Origin: JAICNR01 sp035699465
GTDB lineage: Bacteria; Gemmatimonadota; Gemmatimonadetes; JACCXV01; JAHWKZ01
NCBI GenBank assembly: GCA_035699465.1
Contig: DASSPT010000173.1
Location: forward strand, 1-50,871
Length of the DNA: 50,871 nt
Direction of reading: 5' to 3'
The notes beneath the pieces were generated by a model. That model did no database searches and was not told the origin of the DNA. It was given only the letters and a program-made list of their open reading frames with translations. The position numbers and the translations under genes were made by a program. Shown here piece by piece: positions 1 through 6,716 of this stretch. Within the stretch, counting starts at the first letter, position 1, and every line of letters begins with the position of its first letter.

Positions 1-401
1 AGTCCGCGCGTGCCGCGCGCCAGGAGGCCGACCTTGTAGCCCCGGGCGGTCGCGCCTCGCACGGTCACACCCGCGCCACCCTCCACTCGGATCGCTACGC
101 CCGCGAACGAGTCGGGTGGCGCGGCGGGGGCGGCGCCCAGCAATACCGCCCCAATCATATCGACGACGATCGAGTCGCCGCGGATCGTGATCGCCGCGGC
201 GGCGGCGTCGGCGGGCGCCGGAAGGAAGTACACGCCGGGTCGCACCCGGACCGACCGGTCGATCGTCATGCCCGGCGCGAGGTCGACCGTACGCGCGTCC
301 TGGGCGCGAACCGTCCCCGCGAAGACGAGGACGGCGAGGCAGGGCAAAGCCGGCCGGGGAAGCCCTGAAAGCGATCGTCCGAAATGCTCGAGCAAAGACA
401 T
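1..401 (-). CDS. Secreted protein, probable right-handed beta-helix (3' part beyond window)
   Basis: The minus strand is open from an ATG at 401-399 to the window edge, so only about 133 N-terminal residues are visible. The start gives a short polar region, a hydrophobic stretch and an Ala-x-Ala-like cut site ending VRAQD, so a signal peptide is likely. The mature part repeats short strands separated by Gly and Asp (for example ITIRGDSIVVDMIGAVL, then VTVRGATARGYKVGLL), the rhythm of NosD/pectate-lyase-type parallel beta-helix proteins. A GGAG lies almost against the ATG, so the exact start is uncertain. It is divergent from the heat-shock gene. Function unknown; a surface or periplasmic carbohydrate-binding role is only a guess. 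Confidence 0.65.
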   Translation of the reverse strand, partial: MSLLEHFGRSLSGLPRPALPCLAVLVFAGTVRAQDARTVDLAPGMTIDRSVRVRPGVYFLPAPADAAAAAITIRGDSIVVDMIGAVLLGAAPAAPPDSFAGVAIRVEGGAGVTVRGATARGYKVGLLARGTRG

Positions 402-531
402 ACTCCAGGAAGATGTCGCCGGTTATCCGGACACGTACGATAGGAAGGCACTCGCCGGCGGATCAAGCGATCGGGAAAGCCGTACGGGCGAAACCGGGAA
501 ACGCCTGACATACAACCTCGATCGTGCATCC

Positions 532-537
532 TAGAAT
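532..537 (+). promoter_or_regulatory. Possible -10 element upstream of hsp20
   Basis: TAGAAT matches the sigma-70 -10 consensus at five of six positions. The only -35-like hexamer (CTGACA, 505-510) lies 21 bases upstream, which is too far for a standard promoter. A transcript starting near 544 would have a leader of about 114 bases. I see no CIRCE inverted repeat or clear sigma-32 site. Confidence 0.3.
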
Positions 538-624
538 AGAGCTTGGAGACTCGCGGCTCCCGAGATACCAGGGACGGCGCCCGCGAGGCGGCCCGACGGC
601 CGATGCCGGCCCGATGCAAATAGA

Positions 625-653
625 TCGACGCGCGCAGTCGCGTCGAGGAGGAG
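625..653 (+). promoter_or_regulatory. Leader hairpin abutting the hsp20 ribosome binding site
   Basis: TCGACGCG (625-632) and CGCGTCGA (639-646) form a perfect 8-bp stem with a 6-base loop. The last stem base is immediately followed by the Shine-Dalgarno run GGAGGAG (647-653), four bases before the hsp20 ATG. Small heat-shock genes are often controlled by RNA thermometers, but here the SD is next to the stem, not inside it, so that role is unproven. Confidence 0.4.
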
Positions 654-657
654 TCAG

Positions 658-1128
658 ATGGCAGTCCCGATGAAGGCCAATCCGTGGGGACTCCGCAAGT
701 TCGAGTTGTTCCCGGGGATCGATAGCATCCGCCGCGATATGGACGCGCTGTTCGGTTCGCTGGCGCGGCCCTTCCCGGCCTTCGGTATGACGGAGCGCGA
801 GGGCTGGCTGCCCACGCTGGATGTCTACAAGAAGGACGGAGAGATGGTGATCCGACTCGACCTCCCCGGCATCGAGAAGAAGGACGTCAAGGTGAAGGTC
901 CTGGACGACGTCCTGATGATCGAGGGGGAGCGGAAGCTCGAAAAGAAGATCGAGGAGCTGAACTATCTCTGCCAGGAGGCGTTCTACGGCACGTTCACCC
1001 GCCGTATCGCCCTGCCGAACCCGGTGGAGGAGTACGAGGTCAAGGCGACCTTCGAGAACGGGGTGCTCGAGATCCACGTTCCGATCAAGGTCGAGGCCGA
1101 GACGCCGAAGGAGATCCCGGTACACTGA
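658..1128 (+). CDS. Small heat-shock protein (Hsp20/alpha-crystallin family)
   Basis: 156-residue ATP-independent cytoplasmic chaperone that holds unfolding proteins for DnaK/ClpB. After an N-terminal arm of about 45 residues comes the alpha-crystallin domain (about 50-148), with LDVYKKDGEMVIRLDLPG at the front, GERK in the middle and the hallmark ATFENGVLEIHVP near the end. The C-terminal extension EIPVH carries the I-x-I/V-type motif that docks onto neighbouring subunits. The strong SD AGGAGGAG (646-653) fixes the start. It is a single gene, with a terminator-like hairpin 20 bases downstream and the beta-helix gene divergent upstream. Length and motif order are ordinary for the family. Confidence 0.95.
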   Translation: MAVPMKANPWGLRKFELFPGIDSIRRDMDALFGSLARPFPAFGMTEREGWLPTLDVYKKDGEMVIRLDLPGIEKKDVKVKVLDDVLMIEGERKLEKKIEELNYLCQEAFYGTFTRRIALPNPVEEYEVKATFENGVLEIHVPIKVEAETPKEIPVH

Positions 1129-1147
1129 ACCGGAGTTCCACTCGCAT

Positions 1148-1168
1148 CCCGCGCGGCGCGGGCGTTTT
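1148..1168 (+). terminator. Probable intrinsic terminator after hsp20
   Basis: CCCGC (1148-1152) pairs with GCGGG (1158-1162) around a 5-base loop and is followed by CGTTTT. The stem is short but entirely G-C, and it lies 20 bases after the hsp20 stop. Confidence 0.45.
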
Positions 1169-1650
1169 CGGCGTCCGCGCCGTCGCGCATCCGGGGTGGA
1201 TCCGCTCTCATCGGCCCCGAGAAGAGTCGGCTCGACCGGTCTTCAGAAGACCGACGACGGTCAGTGCGGGCGAGAATCGCCTGACTGAACGGCGAGGCTT
1301 TGAGCCACTCCATTTTTCCACGCCATCCAAGAACGTTCCGCTTCAGCGCCCGCGAGCAGGCAGCTCACTCTCATATACCGCGTCGAAGTACGGCAAGTCG
1401 AGGCGCACCCGAAGAACGAAGGGGTGACGAACGCGCTGGCCGCGTTCGATGCCGCTTCTCGCGAGCAGCTCGAGTCCTGCGAGCGTCCCCATCCCCGGGC
1501 CGGAATTTTCACCACAGCCCCCGCCGGGATATGCCCTACAGATCCGCCTGGTTACCCGAGATAGGCTGGGTCCAGCGCGAATCCCCATCGAGGGTTCGGC
1601 CGCCTTTCCCCGAGCCCTTCCCCGAACGTTCCGCTCCGAGAGAGGTGGCC
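1169..1650. other. Intergenic region before the hydrogenase operon
   Basis: About 480 bases without a convincing gene. The hydrogenase frame stays open upstream to 1300, but the translated extension is rich in Arg, Ser and Pro and unlike any hydrogenase leader. A perfect 7-bp hairpin (1237-1253, CGGTCTT/AAGACCG) is present. No convincing sigma-70, sigma-54 or Crp/Fnr box was found, although the promoter of the 12-kb hydrogen operon should lie here. Confidence 0.5.
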
Positions 1651-2769
1651 ATGATCATCCCTGATTCGTACCCGTGGGAGCTCGGCGAGACGCTCGGCGA
1701 GCACCTCGAGCGTCGCGGGATTTCGCGTCGCGAGTTTCTCGGATTCTGCAGCCGCCTGGGCGTGATGCTCGGCCTCGGCAGCTTGATGGGGCCCAGCATC
1801 ATGGAGGCACTGGCCCAGCAGCGGCGACCGAGCGCCATCTGGATCTCGCTTCAGGAATGCACCGGGTGCACCGAGTCCGTCCTTCGCACGGCGGACCCCA
1901 CGATCGGCGATCTCGTCCTCGACCTCCTCTCGCTGGACTTCCAGGAGAACCTGATGGCCGCCGCGGGCCACGCGGCCGAGGCTGCGCTCCACGACGCGAT
2001 GGAGGAAAACCGCGGCAGCTACATCCTGCTCGTGACGGGGGGGGTGTCGCTGGCCGAGGGCGGGATCCACACGATGATCGCCGGCCGGCCCGCCGTCGAC
2101 ATCCTGCGAGAGGCGGCCGAGGGCGCGGCGCATGTCGTCGCGATCGGGGCGTGCGCACACTGGGGCAACATCCAGGCCTCCAATCCCAATCCCACCGAGG
2201 CCGTCGGCGTCGGTCACATCGTGACCGGCAAGCCGGTCGTCAACATCGCCGGATGTCCGCCGATCGGCGACGTGGTCACGGCTACCGTCGCGCACATCCT
2301 CACGTTCGGCCGCGTGCCCGAGCTGGATGCCGATGGGCGGCCGCTGTTCGCGTACGGCGTGCGGATCCACGACAACTGCCCCAAGCGCGCCAACTACGAT
2401 GCCGGCCAGTTCGTCGAAGCCTTCGACGACGAAGCCGCCCGCAAGGGTTGGTGCCTCTACAAGGTCGGATGCAAAGGACCGGTGACGTTCTCGCCGTGCC
2501 CGATCATCCAGTGGAACGACCGCACCGACTGGCCCATCGGCGCGGGCCATCCGTGCATCGGATGCACCGAGCGCCACTTCTGGGACACGATGACGCCGTT
2601 CTATGGGCGACTCCCGGGGATCGCCGGCTTCGGCATCGAGAGCACAGCGGACGTGGTCGGCGCCGCTCTGGCGGTGGGGGCGGCGGCCGGCGTGGCCGCC
2701 CATGCGGTCGTGACGGGCGTCCAGCGCGCCAGGCACAAGCCCGACGAGATCGACAAGGAGGAGGTGTAG
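1651..2769 (+). CDS. hyaA: [NiFe] hydrogenase small subunit, group 1, Tat-exported
   Basis: 372 residues. Carries the Fe-S relay that moves electrons from the Ni-Fe site to cytochrome b on the periplasmic face. The Tat signal SRREFLGF (25-32) precedes a hydrophobic stretch. Proximal-cluster ligands are C70 and C73 in ECTGCTES plus Cys in GACAHW and AGCPP. Distal and medial cluster ligands follow in HDNC, GWC, KVGC, SPC and HPCIGC. A C-terminal membrane helix (about residues 335-358) anchors the complex. The proximal motif has Gly where O2-tolerant enzymes have an extra Cys, so this is the standard 4-Cys cluster. I chose the ATG at 1651 over upstream in-frame codons because it leads directly into the Tat signal and has AGAGAGG upstream. 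Confidence 0.96.
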   Translation: MIIPDSYPWELGETLGEHLERRGISRREFLGFCSRLGVMLGLGSLMGPSIMEALAQQRRPSAIWISLQECTGCTESVLRTADPTIGDLVLDLLSLDFQENLMAAAGHAAEAALHDAMEENRGSYILLVTGGVSLAEGGIHTMIAGRPAVDILREAAEGAAHVVAIGACAHWGNIQASNPNPTEAVGVGHIVTGKPVVNIAGCPPIGDVVTATVAHILTFGRVPELDADGRPLFAYGVRIHDNCPKRANYDAGQFVEAFDDEAARKGWCLYKVGCKGPVTFSPCPIIQWNDRTDWPIGAGHPCIGCTERHFWDTMTPFYGRLPGIAGFGIESTADVVGAALAVGAAAGVAAHAVVTGVQRARHKPDEIDKEEV

Positions 2770-2770
2770 C

Positions 2771-4486
2771 ATGGCGCGGACGAAGCTCGTCGTCGACCCG
2801 ATCACGCGGATCGAGGGACATCTTCGGATCGAGGTCCAGGAAGAGAACGGGCGCATCGCGGAGTCATGGGCGTCGGCCACTCAGTTCCGGGGGATCGAGA
2901 TCATCATGCAGGGCCGTGACCCGCGCGACGCCTGGGCGTTCACGCAGCGGATCTGCGGCGTTTGCACGGTCGTTCACGCGCTGGCCTCTCTGCGCGCGGT
3001 CGAGGATGCACTCGATATCCGAGTGCCACCCAACGGCGTCCTGATCCGCAACCTCGTGCACGGAATGCAGACCGTGCAGGATCACGTGATCCACTTCTAC
3101 CACCTCCATGCACTCGACTGGGTGGACGTGGTGAGCGCCCTCAGCGCCGATCCGGCGGGAACTGCGACGATCGCGCGGTCTATTTCCCCGTGGCCGAACA
3201 ACTCGGAAACGTATTTCCGCGAGGTCCAGGATCGGGTAAAGAAGTTCGTCGACAGCGGTCAGCTCGGGATCTTCACCAACGGCTACTGGGGCCATCCCGC
3301 GTACAAGCTGCCGGCGGAAGTGAACCTGCTCGCGGTGGCGCACTACCTCGACGCCCTCGACTGGCAGCGAGACGTCATTCGCCTTCACGCGATCTTCGGC
3401 GGCAAGAACCCGCACCCCAACTTCCTGGTCGGCGGCATGGCGTCGGCGATCAACCTCGACGACGCCCAGACGATCAACGCGGAGTCGATCACCAAGATCC
3501 GTGACATGATCCGGCGCGCGCGCGTGTACGTGGAGCAAGTCTACTGGCCGGACCTGGTCGCGATCGCGGGCTTCTACAAGGACTGGGCGGCGATCGGGGG
3601 CGGGGTCCCCAACTATTTCGCCGTCGGCGAGTACCCCGAGACCGACATCCGGGATCTCGGGTCTCTCTACCTCCCGCAGGGGATCATCCTCGATCGGAAC
3701 CTGAACGAGATCGTCCCCTACGACGAATCGAAGGTCCGCGAGTACGTGACCCACTCGTGGTACGAGTACGCGGGCGGCCAGGATGTCGGGCTGCACCCCT
3801 ACGAGGGGGAGACGTCGCCACGCTACGTCGGACCCGAGCCACCCTGGGAGTATCTCCAGGACAGCGAGCGTTACACCTGGATGAAGGCTCCGCGATACGA
3901 CGGCAAGCCGATGGAAGTGGGGCCCCTGGCGCGAATGCTCGTCGCGTACGCGTCGGGACACGAAGACGTGCGAGCGCTGGTGGGGGAAGCGCTGGGGCGG
4001 CTCCAGGTGGGGCCCGAGGCGCTCTTCTCCACGCTCGGGCGCACCGCGGCCCGCGGCATCGAGACCGTGCTCATCGCGCGGCGGCTCGAGACCTGGCTCG
4101 ACATGCTGGTCGAGCGGATCCGCTCCGGCGACGTGTCCACGTTCAACGGCGAGAAGTGGGATCCCTCGACCTGGCCGGAATCCGCCCAGGGGTACGGTTT
4201 CTGCGACGCCGCGCGGGGCTCGCTCGGCCACTGGGTCCAGATCCGGGACGGAAGGATCACGCGCTACCAGTGCGTGGTTCCCAGCACCTGGAACTGCTCG
4301 CCTCGCGACGCCGAGGGACAGCGCGGGCCGTACGAGGAGGCCCTGGTCTCCAACCATCCGCTGGTCGATCCCGAGCGGCCGATCGAGATCCTGCGCACCA
4401 TCCACTCGTTCGATCCCTGCATCGCATGCGGCGTTCACGTTCTCGACACCGAGGGGAACGTGTTGAGCGAGGTGACCGTCCAATGA
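2771..4486 (+). CDS. hyaB: [NiFe] hydrogenase large (catalytic) subunit
   Basis: 571 residues. Holds the Ni-Fe(CN)2CO centre that splits H2. The four Ni ligands are C62 and C65 in RICGVC and C550 and C553 in DPCIAC. The chain continues past H556 with 15 residues (from VLDTEG to the end), the tail cut off by the maturation protease after nickel insertion, which matches the protease gene downstream. It starts one base after the small-subunit stop and is exported with it through the small subunit's Tat signal. Membership of the membrane-bound uptake group follows from the Tat signal, the cytochrome b partner and the DPCxxC...H ending; subgroup cannot be settled by eye. Confidence 0.97.
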   Translation: MARTKLVVDPITRIEGHLRIEVQEENGRIAESWASATQFRGIEIIMQGRDPRDAWAFTQRICGVCTVVHALASLRAVEDALDIRVPPNGVLIRNLVHGMQTVQDHVIHFYHLHALDWVDVVSALSADPAGTATIARSISPWPNNSETYFREVQDRVKKFVDSGQLGIFTNGYWGHPAYKLPAEVNLLAVAHYLDALDWQRDVIRLHAIFGGKNPHPNFLVGGMASAINLDDAQTINAESITKIRDMIRRARVYVEQVYWPDLVAIAGFYKDWAAIGGGVPNYFAVGEYPETDIRDLGSLYLPQGIILDRNLNEIVPYDESKVREYVTHSWYEYAGGQDVGLHPYEGETSPRYVGPEPPWEYLQDSERYTWMKAPRYDGKPMEVGPLARMLVAYASGHEDVRALVGEALGRLQVGPEALFSTLGRTAARGIETVLIARRLETWLDMLVERIRSGDVSTFNGEKWDPSTWPESAQGYGFCDAARGSLGHWVQIRDGRITRYQCVVPSTWNCSPRDAEGQRGPYEEALVSNHPLVDPERPIEILRTIHSFDPCIACGVHVLDTEGNVLSEVTVQ

Positions 4487-5250
4487 CCCCGGTGACCGGG
4501 CAGCGCGCGGGGGCCCCGCCGGTGCGCGTGGGGCCGCGGCCGGGGCCGGCCTCTCCGGGAAACTACCGCTGGGTGTACCTGTGGCACTGGCCGATCCGCG
4601 CCATGCACTGGGCGGCCGCGGCCTCGATCGTCGTTCTGATCGTCACCGGCTTCTACATCGGCAGGCCCTACTTCATGGTCAGCGGAGGCGCCTCCGACAC
4701 GCCGTACCTGATGGGGTGGATGCGGTTCCTCCACTTCGTGGCCGCCGGGGTCCTGGTGGCCACGGGAATCGTGCGCGTCTACTGGCTCTTCGCGGGCAAC
4801 CGGTTCGAGCGGTGGCGGGCGTTGTTCCCCGTCGGGAAGAAGGATTGGGTGAACCTGGGGAAGACCGTCCGCGCGTATCTGTTCATCCGTCCCGAGGAGA
4901 AGCCGGAGTATTTGGGACACAACCCGCTCCAGCAGATCTCGTACACGCTGATCTACGCGGTGACCCTGATCATGGTGCTCACGGGCTTCGCGATGTACGG
5001 GCAGTCGAATCCGGGCGGGCTGTTCTACACGTGGTTCGGTTGGGTGACGGGGGTCTTCGGCGGCGTCCAGTCGACGCGACTGATCCACCATTTTCTGACG
5101 TGGGTGTTCATCATCTTCGTCCCGATCCACGTCTATCTCGCGCTGCGGGTGGATCTGCTCGAGCGGACGGGCACCATCTCCTCGATCATCAGCGGAGGGC
5201 GCTTTCGCCCGGCCAACGTCAAGTACCAAGACGATCGGCCTGAGGAATGA
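4483..5250 (+). CDS. hyaC: Hydrogenase b-type cytochrome subunit
   Basis: 255 residues. The ATG at 4483 overlaps the large-subunit stop (ATGA). The hydrophobic segments are those of the HyaC/HupC di-heme membrane anchor: about 48-68, 85-107, 158-180 and 208-232. Histidines for heme binding sit in or beside them (WHWPIRAMHW, FLHFVAAG, LIHHFLTWVF, PIHVYLALR). It takes electrons from the small subunit and reduces the quinone pool. The long Gly/Pro-rich N-terminus (residues 1-28) is unusual but has no visible motif. Its presence shows that the enzyme is coupled to respiration and not soluble. Confidence 0.93.
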   Translation: MTPVTGQRAGAPPVRVGPRPGPASPGNYRWVYLWHWPIRAMHWAAAASIVVLIVTGFYIGRPYFMVSGGASDTPYLMGWMRFLHFVAAGVLVATGIVRVYWLFAGNRFERWRALFPVGKKDWVNLGKTVRAYLFIRPEEKPEYLGHNPLQQISYTLIYAVTLIMVLTGFAMYGQSNPGGLFYTWFGWVTGVFGGVQSTRLIHHFLTWVFIIFVPIHVYLALRVDLLERTGTISSIISGGRFRPANVKYQDDRPEE

Positions 5251-5771
5251 GCGTCGTCCCGGTCTCCGGTCGACCCCTGCTCGTCGTCGGCGTGGGCAAT
5301 TCGCTCATGACCGACGACGGAATCGGGATCGCGGCGCTCGAGCGGTTGCGCGACGGGTGGGAGTTCGACCCCGATGTCGAGCTGGTGGATTGCCCGTGGC
5401 CCCTCACCCTGCTGCCCGAGGTCGAAGAGTCGTCGGGACTGCTCCTGATCGACGCGATCGACGCGAAGCGGGCGCCGGGAACCGTGATCGAGCTCGAGGG
5501 CAACGAGATTCCGCGCTACCTCGACACGAAGCTGTCCCCGCATCAGGTGGGGGTGCGGGAGCTGCTGGCGCTCTGCTCCCTCAGGGGTTGCCTGCCGGTC
5601 CGGACTGCGGCGCTGGGGATCCAGCCCGCGGTCATCGAGCTCGGGACGGAGCTCTCCCCGATCGTCGCGCGGTCGCTCGACGCGCTGCTCCTGCGCGTCG
5701 TCGGACGCCTGGCCGCGTGGGGACACGCGTCGTTCGAGCGGCGGGAGGCGCCTGTCGCGTGCACGAGATGA
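5247..5771 (+). CDS. hyaD: Hydrogenase maturation endopeptidase
   Basis: 174 residues of the HybD/HyaD/HoxM protease family, which senses nickel in the large subunit and removes its C-terminal tail. Seen: GVGNSLMTDDGIG at the N-terminus with the first acidic metal ligand, LLIDAID around residue 70 with the second, and SPHQVG near residue 95 with the metal-binding His. The ATG overlaps the cytochrome b stop by four bases. The C-terminus extends about 15 residues beyond a typical HyaD, and the hypA start lies within it. The expected substrate is the 15-residue tail of the large subunit at 2771-4486. Confidence 0.93.
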   Translation: MSVVPVSGRPLLVVGVGNSLMTDDGIGIAALERLRDGWEFDPDVELVDCPWPLTLLPEVEESSGLLLIDAIDAKRAPGTVIELEGNEIPRYLDTKLSPHQVGVRELLALCSLRGCLPVRTAALGIQPAVIELGTELSPIVARSLDALLLRVVGRLAAWGHASFERREAPVACTR

Positions 5772-6031
5772 GCGTAGCCCTCGAGGTGTGCCGCCTGGCC
5801 GAGGAACAGGTCGGCGCGGAGGCGCTGCCGCGCGTGACCCGCATGGGGCTCGAGGTCGGCAACCGCTCCGGCGTCGTGGCCGACAACCTCGCCTTCTGTC
5901 TCGACACCCTCTTGGCCCATCCACCGTTCCGCGCCGCCCGGACGGTGATCCGACGAACGGACGACTCGGCCCTCAGGCTCGAATGGGTCGAGCTCGACGA
6001 CCCCGAGCTCGAGAACGCCAACATTCCGTAG
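5759..6031 (+). CDS. hypA: HypA-like nickel chaperone lacking the zinc domain
   Basis: 90 residues starting at GTG 5759. The N-terminus VHEMSVALEV is the HypA nickel site (Met-His-Glu) and LEVGNRSGVVADNLAFCLDTLL is the HypA core. Classical HypA is about 113 residues with a zinc domain of two CxxC pairs. Here the core runs straight from AARTVIRRT to the last strand DDSALRLEWVEL, with no CxxC at all. The frame is intact and the end is followed by a good hypB SD, so this is a clean domain absence, not a visible frameshift. The first 13 bases overlap the protease gene. It should hand nickel to HypB during large-subunit assembly. Confidence 0.8.
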   Translation: MHEMSVALEVCRLAEEQVGAEALPRVTRMGLEVGNRSGVVADNLAFCLDTLLAHPPFRAARTVIRRTDDSALRLEWVELDDPELENANIP

Positions 6032-6044
6032 AAAGGAACCGCTC

Positions 6045-6716
6045 ATGCCCGTACGCACGATCGAGGTCAAGAAGAACATCCTGGAGCGGAACGATCGTCT
6101 GGCCGAGGAGGTCCGGGGCCGGCTGCAGGAAGCGGGCGTGACGGCGTTCAACCTGATCTCGTCCCCGGGGTCGGGGAAGACCACGCTCCTCGAGCGCACT
6201 CTGCAGGAGCTCGACCAGGAGATCCCGATCGCCGTCATAACCGGGGATCCCAGGACGCTCAACGATGCCGAGCGCCTGGCTCGCTGGACGAACCGGGTCG
6301 TACCTGCGGTCGTCGCCGGCGAGGGGGGGTGTCATCTCGACGCAGCGCAGATCGCCGCGGCGCTCGACGCGATCGATCTCGGCGAGGTGAGGCTCGTGTT
6401 CATCGAGAACGTCGGAAACCTCGTCTGCCCGGCGGAGTTCGATCTCGGCGAGGAGGCGAAGATCGTCGTCTTCTCCGTGACCGAGGGGGAAGACAAGCCG
6501 CTCAAGTACCCGCTCGCGTTCCGCGAGGCGCGGTACGCGATCCTGAACAAGATCGACCTCCTGCCCCACCTCGACTTCGACCTGCCGCTGGCGATCGCCA
6601 ACGTCCGTTCGGTGAATCCCGATCTCACGGTCTTCATGACCGCGGCCAAGACGGGGGACGGGCTCGAGCCATGGTTCCGGTTCCTGCGCGAACGGACGGG
6701 CGCCCTGGTGGCGTGA
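6045..6716 (+). CDS. hypB: Hydrogenase nickel incorporation GTPase HypB
   Basis: 223 residues. SIMIBI GTPase that drives nickel delivery with HypA. Walker A PGSGKTT is at 41-47, the metal-binding Cys-His pair C96-H97 is in GGCHLDA, ENVGNLVCP is at 122-130 and the guanine-specificity motif NKID is at 169-172. It lacks both the N-terminal CxxCGC nickel site of E. coli HypB and the His-rich stretch of storage-type HypB, so it is the minimal form. AAAGGA in the 13-base gap after hypA serves as RBS. The stop overlaps the hypF start as TGATG. Confidence 0.95.
   Translation: MPVRTIEVKKNILERNDRLAEEVRGRLQEAGVTAFNLISSPGSGKTTLLERTLQELDQEIPIAVITGDPRTLNDAERLARWTNRVVPAVVAGEGGCHLDAAQIAAALDAIDLGEVRLVFIENVGNLVCPAEFDLGEEAKIVVFSVTEGEDKPLKYPLAFREARYAILNKIDLLPHLDFDLPLAIANVRSVNPDLTVFMTAAKTGDGLEPWFRFLRERTGALVA

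Noticed and set aside
187..619. Small open frames on both strands upstream of hsp20
   Set aside because: They contradict the signal-peptide and beta-strand pattern of the minus-strand frame at 1-401 and have Arg/Ser-rich composition.
1300..1650. N-terminal extension of the hydrogenase small subunit by up to 117 residues
   Set aside because: The extension is Arg/Ser/Pro-rich low-complexity sequence, and the Tat signal starts naturally after ATG 1651.
1651..2769. O2-tolerant 6-Cys [NiFe] hydrogenase
   Set aside because: The proximal motif ECTGCTES lacks the additional cysteine.
2864..4483. 539-residue open frame on the minus strand
   Set aside because: It is fully antisense to the hydrogenase large subunit, which has all family motifs; such long shadow frames are common in high-GC DNA.
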